DNA from: Deltaproteobacteria bacterium
GTDB lineage: Bacteria; Desulfobacterota; Dissulfuribacteria; Dissulfuribacterales; QOAL01
DNA length: 54,875 nt
Direction of reading: 5' to 3'
Assembly: GCA_027067775.1 (NCBI GenBank)
Contig: JAMOVK010000032.1
Coordinates: forward strand, 1 to 54,875
The notes beneath the pieces are model-generated. The model was given only the letters and a program-made list of their open reading frames with translations. It did no database searches and was not told the origin of the DNA. The translations under genes and the position numbers were made by a program. The number at the start of each line of letters is the position of its first letter. Within the stretch, counting starts at the first letter, position 1. Below, in pieces: positions 25,579 to 34,545 of the stretch.

Positions 25579-28062
25579 ATGCCTTTCACACTCTTTAAGT
25601 ACTGGACTTATCAATTTTTCGCCCCAGGGACGCTGGCAAAGAAAAAGTACGAGGCTTTTAAGCAAATCCTCGTTGCAGATAGGCAGGCCCATATACATCT
25701 GGCAGAGCTTGAAGAAATATATTACGGGGACAAAGAGGTCGACTGTTTCCGTATTGTCAATATATATGAAAATCTTTCTGCAGAAGTCAAAAAGATGGTC
25801 AAGGGATTAATGGAGCTGGCTCCATTCAGATATGCAAGTCTAAAAGATTATTTCAAAAAGATAGATTTTTACTGCAGGCTTGTGTTGGAACCAAAATATT
25901 ACAGCATCTCTCCTCCTTTTATTCTTGATCCGGACTCTGATGCAGATGTTTCCGAAATCCTATTAGGGGGAAAAGGGTATAATCTTTTCAGATTGACCAA
26001 AGAGCTGAATCTGCCAGTACCTCATTTTTTTGTAATAACAACCCATGCCTTTTTCTATTTTTTGGAGTGTATTGACGGCATTTCGCTGTTAAAACAGGAA
26101 CTTTCCAGAATATCCATATCCGATCCGAAAAAGCTGGAAGCCGGTTCCCAAAGGATTTTGTCGCACCTCAGGAACACAGAGATACCAACTTTCTTACGAG
26201 CAGAAATTGAAAAGGCCCTGGAAAAAAGATTTAGTAATGTGTCCAGGAAAAAGTTTTCTGTCAGATCCAGTGCGGTTGCCGAAGACAGTAGCAGCTCATT
26301 TGCAGGGCAATATTTATCTGTCATAGGGGTTCCAGGATCTGAAGTGGTTGCATCATATAAAAGGGTGCTGGAAAGCAAATATACATCCAATGCCATATTT
26401 TATCGTATCAAAAATGGGTATTGCGATCTGGAAACTCCCATGGCTGTGATTGTACAGGAAATGATAGAACCCTTATGTGCCGGTGTAGCTTATTCTCAAG
26501 ACCCTGGGTTAGATAAAGGAGGAACCATACTAATATTTGCAAGCCATGGTCTGGGCGAGAACGTGGTTTCAGGAAAGACAAGGCCGGAAGAAATAAGGAT
26601 AGACAGAGGGAAGATGACAGTAGAGTCAGATTCAGGGATGGCCAGATGCCCCTTTTTAAACAATCATATATTACTCAGGCTGGCTTCTTGGCTTATGGAT
26701 ATAGAGAAACTGCTTGGCTGCCCAATTGACATGGAATGGTGTCTTGCTCAGGATGAGCAGCCCAGGATCCTTCAGGCCAGACCATTAGGGCTTAAAAGCA
26801 ATCCAGAAACTCAATCTCTGGTTAAAAAGATCAATATAACAGACAAACCCATTATGTCCGGAGGACAGAGTGCATCAGGGGGATGTGCCTCCGGTCGGAT
26901 ACACAAGGTGACAAGTAGATCCGAGCTTATCTCAATACAAAAAGGGGCAATTCTTCTTTCAAGGACTGCTCCGCCAGATTATGTAATGGTATTTGATAGG
27001 ATCAAGGCCATGATCAGTGAGGAGGGAAGCCCGGCTAGCCACTGCGCCTCGGTAGCAAGAGAGATGGGAATACCCTATATATGTGGACTTAAGGGAGCTA
27101 TGGAAGGCCTAAAACATGGTCAAATAGTGACAGTAGATGCAGACAGATGTGCAATTTTTCCAGGTGTATTAGAGGAATGCGCATCATATAAAAACAAGGC
27201 CCGAACTGAAGCAAAACAAAAACCAGTTTTTTCCATGCTCAAGCAGCTCATGGAACTTGCTTGCAAGTTAAACCTTGTTGACCCAAATTCAAAAGATTTT
27301 AGGCCGGAAGGGTGCAGATCCATTCATGACATAATACGCTTTGTCCATGAAACATCTATGCGGGAGATGTTTTCCATTGGTGACCAAGCTGGTTTTGGAG
27401 GAAAAGGTGTAAAAAAACTCAGAGATAGTCTTCCTCTTCTTTTTTATGTTTTAGATGTAGGCGGAGGGCTCAAGGACGAAGCTGGTGATGTGGAAGAAAT
27501 AACCATAGGGCATGTGGCCTCTATCCCTATGAAGGCTTTTTGGAAAGGTCTATCAGATCCATCCATTAAGTGGTCTGAGACGCATCACTTTGCATGGGAA
27601 GACTATGACAAGATAGTTTTGGCCGGAGGAATTGTAAGTGTGGATTCTGCACAACTGTCCAGTTATGCCATACTGGCAAGCGATTATATGAACCTCAATA
27701 TTCGTTTTGGCTATCATTTTGTACAAATAGATGCCCTATGTACCCAGGACAGGGATACCAATTATATCAAATTTAGATTCTCTGGCGGTGGAGGTACTAC
27801 CGAAGGCAAGTTTCTGAGGACACAGTTTTTGCTATATGTCTTGAGAAAACTGGGTTTTGAGGCAGACAATACCGGAGAACTAGTAGATGGAAAGATCAGC
27901 CAGATATCATGCGATCGTTCCCAGGAGATACTTGTTCAGCTAGGCCGCTTAGTAGGAATCACAAAGCTCATGGACATTCATCTCAAACCTGATACTGATG
28001 TGACATCACTGGCTGAGGATTTCTTGCAGGGAAGATCAGATTTTTCAAGCAGTAGCAGATAG
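25579..28062 (+). CDS. PEP-synthase-like protein: PEP/pyruvate-binding and phosphohistidine domains with an unusual C-terminal domain
   Basis: 827 residues from the ATG at 25579 (GAAGG upstream; the frame extends to 25456 but that part overlaps the terminator). Domains: about 100 residues of unknown N-terminus; an ATP-grasp PPDK_N domain (about 115-405: GGKGYNLFRLTKEL, FSVRSSAVAEDSSSSFAGQY, PMAVIVQEMIEP, MEWCLAQDEQPRILQARPLG); a swivelling phosphohistidine domain (about 440-530) with His488 in SEEGSPASHCASVAREMGIP. Classical PEP synthases then carry a PEP-binding TIM barrel; here it is replaced by about 295 residues I do not recognise (VLDVGGGLKDEAGDVEEITI, FGYHFVQIDALCTQDRDTNY, KFRFSGGGGTTEGKFL). 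Phosphotransfer to His488 is likely, the final acceptor unknown. A phosphatase gene follows nine bases later. Confidence 0.85.
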   Translation: MPFTLFKYWTYQFFAPGTLAKKKYEAFKQILVADRQAHIHLAELEEIYYGDKEVDCFRIVNIYENLSAEVKKMVKGLMELAPFRYASLKDYFKKIDFYCRLVLEPKYYSISPPFILDPDSDADVSEILLGGKGYNLFRLTKELNLPVPHFFVITTHAFFYFLECIDGISLLKQELSRISISDPKKLEAGSQRILSHLRNTEIPTFLRAEIEKALEKRFSNVSRKKFSVRSSAVAEDSSSSFAGQYLSVIGVPGSEVVASYKRVLESKYTSNAIFYRIKNGYCDLETPMAVIVQEMIEPLCAGVAYSQDPGLDKGGTILIFASHGLGENVVSGKTRPEEIRIDRGKMTVESDSGMARCPFLNNHILLRLASWLMDIEKLLGCPIDMEWCLAQDEQPRILQARPLGLKSNPETQSLVKKINITDKPIMSGGQSASGGCASGRIHKVTSRSELISIQKGAILLSRTAPPDYVMVFDRIKAMISEEGSPASHCASVAREMGIPYICGLKGAMEGLKHGQIVTVDADRCAIFPGVLEECASYKNKARTEAKQKPVFSMLKQLMELACKLNLVDPNSKDFRPEGCRSIHDIIRFVHETSMREMFSIGDQAGFGGKGVKKLRDSLPLLFYVLDVGGGLKDEAGDVEEITIGHVASIPMKAFWKGLSDPSIKWSETHHFAWEDYDKIVLAGGIVSVDSAQLSSYAILASDYMNLNIRFGYHFVQIDALCTQDRDTNYIKFRFSGGGGTTEGKFLRTQFLLYVLRKLGFEADNTGELVDGKISQISCDRSQEILVQLGRLVGITKLMDIHLKPDTDVTSLAEDFLQGRSDFSSSSR

Positions 28063-28071
28063 AAAATTTCT

Positions 28072-29139
28072 ATGTCCCGTTACGAAATTACATGGATCAC
28101 TCCTAACCTGGCCGTGGGATACGCCCCTATGTCCTACGAGGATTTAGAGACCATTAAAAAGGCGGGTATTACTGCCATAGTCAATCTTTGCGGTGAATAT
28201 TGTGATCTGCATGAGATAGAAGAAAAGGCAGGGTTTGATGTCTATTATCTGCCCATTCCAGATGAACATGCTCCTGATATGGAAGCCATGGAAAAGGCCC
28301 TTGACTGGCTAGATGAGGCAATCTTTCTTGGAAAAAAGGTCTTGGTTCACTGTAAGCATGGCATTGGAAGGACAGGTACCTTTGTCACTGCTTATCTTAT
28401 AAGAAAAGGGTTGGGCTATAAAAAAGCCAGTGAAATGCTTAAAGGGACGAGGGCGGGCTCTAGCTCCTGGAGTCAGTGGAGACTTCTAAAGCAGTACGAT
28501 AAACAGGAAAAACCTCTTAGTATCCGTGAGCCAAATCTAGAAAACAGGGAAAGTGTAGACCTTTCGGTCTACTTCTCTAAATATGAAGAGATACTAGAGG
28601 TGGTAGATTCAATGGTGCCAAAAGACGCCTCGGTTTGTGGCAAGGATAACATTGACTGTTGTCACCAATACTTTGAGTTGTCTTTTCTGGAAAGTCTTTA
28701 TATCCATTCCTGGATAAATAGGGTGCTGAAGCTCGACGAACGTCATAAACTTGTGGAAAAGGCCAACCAACAATTTAAAAAGGAAAAGGAGCTTAAAACG
28801 GCCTTTACTATCGGTAACAACTTTGAAACTAACCAGGAATTTCAAAATGCTTATAAAGACCAAGGACTGGAATGTTCCCTTTTGATAAAGGATAAATGCA
28901 TTATTTTTCCAAAGAGACCGGTTAGGTGCAGAACCTTTGGTATGGATATTGACAGGGATAAACTGTCATCCATTGAAAATCTAATTATCGAGATCTCAAG
29001 AATGCTTTTTTTTGCTTTGTCTGGAAAGTTCCTTCAAGAGAATAGATTGAGGTTTTCAATGGCCGAGGTGGTTTCGGGACGTTTCATGGAGAGTTATTTC
29101 AGATATGCTGCGACTAAATCTGGCGATCTTCCTATATAA
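28072..29139 (+). CDS. Dual-specificity phosphatase fused to a YkgJ-like cysteine-cluster domain
   Basis: 355 residues. Residues 1-145 are a cysteine phosphatase (DSP/PTP) domain: the P-loop HCKHGIGRTGT has catalytic Cys94 and Arg100, and Asp64 in LPIPDEHAPD is the likely general acid. Residues 160-355 hold cysteines at 189, 196-197 (CGKDNIDCC), 268, 276 and 286 (RPVRCRTFGMD), the order seen in YkgJ-type Cys-cluster proteins, probably a Zn or Fe-S site. The fusion is unusual. It sits nine bases after the PEP-synthase-like gene, which suggests coupled expression. A role in dephosphorylating or redox-tuning the partner protein is inference; classical PEP synthase is regulated by a different, DUF299-type enzyme. 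Confidence 0.82.
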   Translation: MSRYEITWITPNLAVGYAPMSYEDLETIKKAGITAIVNLCGEYCDLHEIEEKAGFDVYYLPIPDEHAPDMEAMEKALDWLDEAIFLGKKVLVHCKHGIGRTGTFVTAYLIRKGLGYKKASEMLKGTRAGSSSWSQWRLLKQYDKQEKPLSIREPNLENRESVDLSVYFSKYEEILEVVDSMVPKDASVCGKDNIDCCHQYFELSFLESLYIHSWINRVLKLDERHKLVEKANQQFKKEKELKTAFTIGNNFETNQEFQNAYKDQGLECSLLIKDKCIIFPKRPVRCRTFGMDIDRDKLSSIENLIIEISRMLFFALSGKFLQENRLRFSMAEVVSGRFMESYFRYAATKSGDLPI

Positions 29140-29276
29140 ATAAGATTCTGATACGGGTTTGTTTTTATCTGTCTTCCAATCGGAAGTCGGGAAATAAATT
29201 TTTTTGAATTTTTAGCTTGGTACTATATTCTTCAACAAGCTTCAGAAAAGGGGAATTCCCCATTTCACAGTTACAG

Positions 29277-29304
29277 CCTTATGGCATATTGACCTATCAT
29301 AAGG
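29277..29304. promoter_or_regulatory. Inverted repeat over the -35 of the DUF2760-Hsp70 promoter (candidate operator)
   Basis: CCTTATG (29277-29283) and CATAAGG (29298-29304) are perfect 7-bp arms, 14 bases apart, enclosing the candidate -35 box. A second palindrome, GGGGAATTCCCC (29250-29261), lies just upstream. Confidence 0.35.
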
Positions 29305-29317
29305 CGGGAATTATTGT
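29289..29317 (+). promoter_or_regulatory. Candidate promoter of the DUF2760-Hsp70-HEAT operon
   Basis: TTGACC (29289-29294), 17 bases, TATTGT (29312-29317; 4 of 6). The start near 29324 would leave a leader of about 29 bases before the ATG at 29353. Confidence 0.4.
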
Positions 29318-29352
29318 CCTGTGGTGGAAAAAACTCATAAGGATGGCAAGAC

Positions 29353-30051
29353 ATGAAAAAAGGTACGATCTTAACCATATCGTTTTTATTTTTTGCATGT
29401 GTTAGTGGACTTGCAGGCTACATAGTGTATATGCACCAAGACATTTTTCCTCTGGACAACAAAGATTGGCAGGGCTGGGCCATGGTTGCCGGTCCAATGG
29501 TGGCCTGGCTCCTGTTTGCCCTTGTTGTTTCTGCATTACCATCTGAAAAGGGCCTGGTCCAAGAGGATCTTGAAGACAGAGAAGACCAGGAAAAGACCTT
29601 GCATGAACCCCCTGAAGATGTCCTTTCTTCTCACAAGGATGAAGAGAAAGAGATTGAGGAACTGTATCCCAAAGAGGTGGCAGTAGTTCAACTTCTTGGC
29701 CTTCTTCAAAGGGAAGGGCGTCTTATTGATTTTCTTCAAGAAGACATTGAGCCTTACGATGATGCCCAAATCGGTGCTGCTGTTAGAGAGGTGCATAGAG
29801 GTTGCCGGGCAGCCCTTATGGACACACTGGAACTCAAACCGGTGCTTGAGACAGGCGAAGGCAGTGAGGTGGAGATAGAAGAGGATTTTGATCCTTCAAA
29901 GATCCGTCTTATTGGCAACCTGCACGGTAATCCTCCCTACAAAGGAATCATAAGGCATGGCGGTTGGAGATTTACCAAGCTTAATCTTCCCAAATGGACT
30001 GGCAAGGAAAAGACCGATGTTATAGCACCTGCTGAGGTGGAAATACAGTAA
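29353..30051 (+). CDS. DUF2760 domain membrane protein
   Basis: 232 residues. Two N-terminal hydrophobic segments (ILTISFLFFACVSGLAGYIV and WAMVAGPMVAWLLFALVVSA), an acidic linker (about 65-105), then the DUF2760 core: AVVQLLGLLQREGRLIDFLQ, EDIEPYDDAQIGAAVREVHR and HGNPPYKGIIRHGGWRF. The family's function is unknown, but it is regularly encoded next to Hsp70-family proteins (established gene-neighbourhood knowledge). Here it is 37 bases before such a gene, probably as its membrane partner (inference). Confidence 0.88.
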   Translation: MKKGTILTISFLFFACVSGLAGYIVYMHQDIFPLDNKDWQGWAMVAGPMVAWLLFALVVSALPSEKGLVQEDLEDREDQEKTLHEPPEDVLSSHKDEEKEIEELYPKEVAVVQLLGLLQREGRLIDFLQEDIEPYDDAQIGAAVREVHRGCRAALMDTLELKPVLETGEGSEVEIEEDFDPSKIRLIGNLHGNPPYKGIIRHGGWRFTKLNLPKWTGKEKTDVIAPAEVEIQ

Positions 30052-30088
30052 CAGCAGTAACATAGGATATTGTTTGTAAAAACCAGAT

Positions 30089-31903
30089 ATGAATAAGGAA
30101 CGAGAATCGCGTTTTGTAGTAGGAATCGATCTTGGAACCACCAATAGTGTGCTTTCGTTTATAGACCTGGAAAAAGATGAAAATGATCAGGACCAGATTG
30201 AGATTTTTGATGTCCCCCAGATAGAATCTCCTGGAGAGATTAGAGAGTACAGGCTTCTCCCTTCATTTATCTACTTGCCAACTGACAAGGAAAAGGAAGG
30301 CGGTGGGCTGGTCATGCCCTGGGACCCTTTTGGCGAGCGGGTTGTTGGAAAGTGGGCAAGAAAGAGGGGGGCTGAGGTCCCTGGCAGGCTGATTGCCTCT
30401 GCCAAGAGCTGGCTTTGTCATACCGGCGTTGACAGAACAGCGGCCATTCTTCCGTTAGATGCGGCAGAAGATGTCCAGAAACTGTCGCCAATCGTTGCCA
30501 CGGCAACCTTTTTACGCCATTTTAAGGCCGCCTGGAACCACAGGTTTGCTAAGGAGCCCGGGCTAAATCTTGAAGACCAACAGGTGTATGTGACTATACC
30601 AGCCTCATTCGATGCAGTTGCCCGAGACTTAACCGTTCAGGCAGCAGCCTCTGCGGGCCTTTCCAATATTACCCTTCTTGAGGAGCCCCAGGCGGCCTTT
30701 TATGCCTGGCTCCACAACATGGGACAGGACTGGAAAAAGCATGTTGAGCCAGGAGACATCATCCTTGTGGTAGACGTTGGTGGAGGTACCTCTGATTTTA
30801 GCCTTATTCAGGTCAGCAGCAAAGACAACGTGTTAATCCTTGAAAGGCTGGCAGTTGGAGAGCATCTCCTCCTCGGCGGGGATAACATGGATCTTACGCT
30901 TACCCATGTCCTGTTTGAACAGCTTAAAGAAAAAGGCCATAAACTGGATCAAGGACAATTCCAAAGCCTGTGGAACAACGTAAGGCTTGCAAAGGAAAAA
31001 CTTTTTGCCGACGGTTCACTGGATGAGGTACCAGTTGTGATACCAGGGCGCGGCTCTGGCCTTGTTGGTGGAACCATTAGAACCAGCCTTACAAGGGAAC
31101 TTGTAACAAAGGTAATCTTAGAGGGTTTCTTTCCTGAATGCCAGGTAACTGACATGCCTCATGAAAGAAAGAGACTAGGCCTGAGAGAGCTTGGTTTGCC
31201 CTACTGTTCCGATACTGGGATAACCCGTCATCTTGCCAAGTTTTTAACAGCCCAGGGTCAGGCACTGGAAATGAATGGTCCGGTTATACCTACTGCTGTG
31301 CTTTTTAATGGTGGAGTGTTCAAGGCCGAGGTGCTAAGGCAAAGGGTTATGTCCGTACTTACTGAGTGGGCTGGACAAGATAAAGAACCCAGGGAGCTTA
31401 TGGGTACGGATCTTGATCTTGCCGTTTCAAGGGGTGCTGCTCACTTTGGCCTTGTACAGCTTGGAGAAGGCATAAAAATACGGGGAGGAACCGGAAGATC
31501 CTATTATATAGCAGTGGAATCTACCGGACTTGCCATACCGGGAATGCCTCCTGTAATTAAAGCACTTTGTGTAGTTCCCAAGGGTCTGGAAGAAGGAACC
31601 GTAGTAGATATCCCGGAACAGGAGTTTGGCCTGGTTGTAGGTCAGGAAGTGGAGTTCCAATTTATGGGTTCCAGTATAAGGCCTGGAGATAAACCGGGAG
31701 ATCTTGTTTCTTCATGGCAAGATGATGAGATAGAACCTGTCAGCACATTGCGTACCAGGCTCGAGGCTCCAGGCGTTGAGCCAGGCACGGTTATACCAGT
31801 GACCCTACAGGCAGAGGTGACAGAAATAGGCACCCTGTCTCTTTCCCTTGTTTCAAAGGAAAGAGGGTTAAAATTTGATCTGGAGTTTGATGTAAGACAT
31901 TGA
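30089..31903 (+). CDS. Hsp70-family ATPase (DnaK-related, non-canonical)
   Basis: 604 residues. Actin-fold ATPase motifs: phosphate-1 FVVGIDLGTTNSVLSFI, phosphate-2 ILVVDVGGGTSDFSL, an EEPQAAFYAWL connect region and the adenosine-motif-like AVLFNGGVFKAEVL. The N-terminal domain carries large insertions, and the C-terminal part is a short beta-rich domain (GTVIPVTLQAEVTEIGTLSL) without the DnaK helical lid or EEVD-like tail. It belongs to the Hsp70 group found beside DUF2760 genes, not to housekeeping DnaK. No DnaJ or GrpE gene is near. It overlaps the HEAT-repeat gene by four bases. Confidence 0.93.
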   Translation: MNKERESRFVVGIDLGTTNSVLSFIDLEKDENDQDQIEIFDVPQIESPGEIREYRLLPSFIYLPTDKEKEGGGLVMPWDPFGERVVGKWARKRGAEVPGRLIASAKSWLCHTGVDRTAAILPLDAAEDVQKLSPIVATATFLRHFKAAWNHRFAKEPGLNLEDQQVYVTIPASFDAVARDLTVQAAASAGLSNITLLEEPQAAFYAWLHNMGQDWKKHVEPGDIILVVDVGGGTSDFSLIQVSSKDNVLILERLAVGEHLLLGGDNMDLTLTHVLFEQLKEKGHKLDQGQFQSLWNNVRLAKEKLFADGSLDEVPVVIPGRGSGLVGGTIRTSLTRELVTKVILEGFFPECQVTDMPHERKRLGLRELGLPYCSDTGITRHLAKFLTAQGQALEMNGPVIPTAVLFNGGVFKAEVLRQRVMSVLTEWAGQDKEPRELMGTDLDLAVSRGAAHFGLVQLGEGIKIRGGTGRSYYIAVESTGLAIPGMPPVIKALCVVPKGLEEGTVVDIPEQEFGLVVGQEVEFQFMGSSIRPGDKPGDLVSSWQDDEIEPVSTLRTRLEAPGVEPGTVIPVTLQAEVTEIGTLSLSLVSKERGLKFDLEFDVRH

Positions 31904-32778
31904 AAAAACCGGTGATACCCTTTGACCTTGCACAGAGGGTCATTAATCATGCAAAATGTTATATTGATAATCCTGGACTGATACTTAAAGAAAGACACAG
32001 GGCCATACCATTACTGCTAAAGGCCCTGAAGGCAGGAGATATTAGCCTTAGAAAACAGATTATCCTGCTGCTTGGAAGCGTAGCAAAGGAGGAAATTTAC
32101 TGGCCTCTTTACGAGATAATGAAGGATGAGAAAGAACCTGATGAACTCAGGGATCAGGCAGCAATCCATCTGGCCGTGATAGGCCCTTTTCTTGACGATC
32201 CACAGGCCCTGATACGCAAACTCATGAATGACATCTCTAGCCCTGATCGTGAAGTAAGAACCAGGGCCATAGTGGCTCTTGGATGGGAGGGTAATCTTTC
32301 TGCAGTGCTTCCACTTATAGAATGTATCTATCAGCCTGATCAAGAAATCCAGGAAGTTGCGGTAAACGCATTGTGCAATCTTAAAGACAGCAGGCTTATA
32401 GGGCTTCTCGCCGACCGGCTAAAGACCTGTTCTTTTGATCAGAAACGTGCGATTCTTTTTAATCTGTGGCGTTTTAAAGACAAGGAAGACGAAGTTGCAG
32501 CCATATATAAAAAGGAATTGGAAACAGGGGATCCGGCTCTCAAGCTGGATGTACTTATTCTTCTTGGACAACTTGATGTTCGGCCTGAAAATGAACAGGT
32601 GTACAGAGAATTGTTAAGGGATAGGAGTGCCAAAATCCGTGCCCTGGCCCTTGAACGTCTTGGGGAGCTGAATGTGCTTAGCCAGGAAGAAATCCTGGTC
32701 TTTTTGGATGATAACTCCATGGATGTCAAACGTGCTGCACTCGTTCTTCTTCAAAAGATAAGGGAGCAGTCATCCTGA
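31900..32778 (+). CDS. HEAT-repeat protein
   Basis: 292 residues from a TTG start that overlaps the Hsp70 stop (TTGA). Five to seven helical repeats are visible, for example GDISLRKQIILLLGSVAKEE, SSPDREVRTRAIVALGWEGN, QPDQEIQEVAVNALCNLKDS and DRSAKIRALALERLGELNVL, with the typical HEAT pattern of paired helices with Asp/Arg at the turn. HEAT solenoids bind other proteins; translational coupling to the Hsp70 gene suggests a cofactor or nucleotide-exchange/substrate adaptor for it (inference). Confidence 0.85.
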   Translation: MKKPVIPFDLAQRVINHAKCYIDNPGLILKERHRAIPLLLKALKAGDISLRKQIILLLGSVAKEEIYWPLYEIMKDEKEPDELRDQAAIHLAVIGPFLDDPQALIRKLMNDISSPDREVRTRAIVALGWEGNLSAVLPLIECIYQPDQEIQEVAVNALCNLKDSRLIGLLADRLKTCSFDQKRAILFNLWRFKDKEDEVAAIYKKELETGDPALKLDVLILLGQLDVRPENEQVYRELLRDRSAKIRALALERLGELNVLSQEEILVFLDDNSMDVKRAALVLLQKIREQSS

Positions 32779-32824
32779 AAAGGCACTACGCAAAAACGAG
32801 TACAGGTACGAAAGGGCTTAAAAA

Positions 32825-33463
32825 GTGAAAAAGTCTGTTGTTATTGTCTACTATTCTTTCAGTACACAGACGGCCAAGCTTGTTCACAGGCTGAGAAAAG
32901 GGTTCAGGCAAAGCGGGTTTCAGGTTGAAACCCTCAAGATTGTGCCTTGCAAAAAGCTTTCTTTTCCTCTGCACAGCGTTCCAAAGACCATCCTTATGAT
33001 GCTTACCACCTTTTTGAGAAAAAGGGTTAAAATAAGGCCTGTTGACAAGGCCCTTATCAAGTCCTCCGATCTTGTGGTACTTGCCGGACCAACATGGTCA
33101 TACAATCCAAGTGGCCCAATCCTTGATTTTCTTGACAGATACTCTCACCTTTTAAAGGATAAATATGTCTTGCCTGTGATCTCGTGCCGAAAATACTGGC
33201 GGACCCATTTCAACTACTTGAGAAAAAAGATCGACTCTGCTGGTGGCAGATGCATGAATCCCCTGGTGTTTACCCATAAGGTAAAGGAACCTTGGAGTAC
33301 CATTGGAACCTTTATGACTATCGCCGGGATCAGTCCCCGCTCCTTCAGGTTCATGCGTAAACATTACCCTCGTTATGGCCACAACCATGCACAGCTTGAA
33401 GAGATGGAAAAGAAAGCCAAGGAGCTGGCCAACTCGATAAAAAGAAAGTCAGAGCCAACCTGA
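32825..33463 (+). CDS. Flavodoxin-fold NAD(P)H-dependent oxidoreductase-like protein
   Basis: 212 residues, GTG start. VVIVYYSFSTQTAKLVHRL is the FMN phosphate-binding loop (S-x-S/T-x-x-T-x-x) of the flavodoxin fold; SSDLVVLAGPTWSYNPSGPI is the second FMN-contacting loop; YVLPVISCRKYWRTHFNYL covers the third strand. The C-terminal 60 residues (ISPRSFRFMRKHYPRYGHNH) are specific to a subgroup I cannot name. It trails the Hsp70/HEAT genes by 46 bases on the same strand. Confidence 0.75.
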   Translation: MKKSVVIVYYSFSTQTAKLVHRLRKGFRQSGFQVETLKIVPCKKLSFPLHSVPKTILMMLTTFLRKRVKIRPVDKALIKSSDLVVLAGPTWSYNPSGPILDFLDRYSHLLKDKYVLPVISCRKYWRTHFNYLRKKIDSAGGRCMNPLVFTHKVKEPWSTIGTFMTIAGISPRSFRFMRKHYPRYGHNHAQLEEMEKKAKELANSIKRKSEPT

Positions 33464-33465
33464 TT

Positions 33466-34236
33466 CTATTTCTCCAGTTTGGTTATCTCAGCATCCTCAA
33501 TAAGTACCGGATAAAAGTAACCAGCTCCTATGTCTTTGTCTTTGTGTAGTATTCCTTTAATCAAGACCTTATCTCCAACTGAGGGGGATGCCTTCGTGGT
33601 AACGGTAATATCGAAATTTTTTTCTTTTTCAGTACCTGTTCCGTCCTGACAATGAACCCAATTTTTGCCAAGGATGTTCTTGGAAATTTTAACCACCACT
33701 GCCTTTAAAACCACCTGTTTTCCATCAAGTTCTTTGGCCTTTTGGTAGGCCATCTGTACAGTAATGGCGCCAGGACCAGAAGCAGGAGTTATCTTTACAT
33801 CCTTCTTTTCAACCCTGGATGTACCAGAATGGGCCTGAGCCGCCATATCAGACCTGTTTGATGCCTTGGCTTCCATGGGTGGTGATACTGCTCCCTGGGA
33901 AAAGATGATGGTTTCAAAGGTTCGGTTTAGGCTCTTGCTGTGAAAATTTTTCATAACCTGTCCAGGATATAGCATGACCTCATCTCCCACCTTTACCTTC
34001 ATGGGAGGCACAGCCACCCAGCTTTTTCTGCCATCGAACTCAAGGAGAATATATGTGTACCCCCCTCCATCCATGGTCTCTTTTACAGTGCCGTAAAGAT
34101 AGCCGGCCTGCTTGGCCCGACTGGCTGCATCAGATTTCTTTGTCGATTTTTCTGCTTTTTTCTCTTCACTGCCCTGGCAAGCTGTCAGCAAAAGGGCTAA
34201 AAACAAAGTCAACGGTATTAGATATCTTTTCAGCAT
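33466..34236 (-). CDS. Periplasmic lipoprotein with NrfJ-like and OB-fold domains
   Basis: 256 residues from the ATG at 34236 (GGAG eight bases upstream; the frame opens earlier but MLKRYLIPLTLFLALLL is the evident signal). Lipobox LLTAC with Cys20. First domain: GTVKETMDGGGYTYILLEFD... WVAVPPMKVKVGDEVMLYPG and FHSKSLNRTFETIIFSQG, as in NrfJ-type proteins of cytochrome nitrite reductase systems and similar lipoproteins. Second domain: LDGKQVVLKAVVVKISKNIL... WVHCQDGTGTEKEKNFDITV, an OB-fold (tRNA-anti-like). Ligand unknown. It forms an operon with the Smr gene (42 bases upstream). Confidence 0.75.
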   Translation of the reverse strand: MLKRYLIPLTLFLALLLTACQGSEEKKAEKSTKKSDAASRAKQAGYLYGTVKETMDGGGYTYILLEFDGRKSWVAVPPMKVKVGDEVMLYPGQVMKNFHSKSLNRTFETIIFSQGAVSPPMEAKASNRSDMAAQAHSGTSRVEKKDVKITPASGPGAITVQMAYQKAKELDGKQVVLKAVVVKISKNILGKNWVHCQDGTGTEKEKNFDITVTTKASPSVGDKVLIKGILHKDKDIGAGYFYPVLIEDAEITKLEK

Positions 34237-34278
34237 AATTTTCTCCATTTCCGCAAGTAGTCTGATTCTCAAAGTTTT

Positions 34279-34545
34279 TTACTTCAGATAAACAAACGTT
34301 GCTCCCCAGTGGCCAGAGTCATGCCCTGCCATCTTATAGGATTTGACAATATCTAGTCTCTTCAAGATAGAGTGCACAGACCTTCTAAGGGTACCAGTCC
34401 CTTTCCCATGCACTATTCTGACCTCCTTTATACCAGCTTCCCTGCATAGCTTCAAATATTCAGGTATTAAAGAACCTATATCCTTTGGATTGAAGGTATG
34501 GAGGTCGAGTTCTCCATTTATGTTAATTTTTACAACCGGCTCCAC
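34279..34545 (-). CDS. Small Smr-domain protein
   Basis: 88 residues from a GTG start. The whole protein is one Smr (MutS2 C-terminal) domain: LDLHTFNPKDIGSLIPEYL, EVRIVHGKGTGTLRRSVHSI and GHWGATFVYLK carry the family's LDLHG-like, HGxGxG and GxTxVxL motifs. Smr domains are structure-specific nucleases or RNA-binding modules acting on branched DNA or collided ribosomes. Stand-alone Smr proteins of this size are common. Confidence 0.92.
   Translation of the reverse strand: MEPVVKININGELDLHTFNPKDIGSLIPEYLKLCREAGIKEVRIVHGKGTGTLRRSVHSILKRLDIVKSYKMAGHDSGHWGATFVYLK

Noticed and set aside
29217-29405. Short plus-strand frame before the DUF2760 gene
   Set aside because: It overlaps the candidate promoter and the start of the DUF2760 gene in another frame; no motif.
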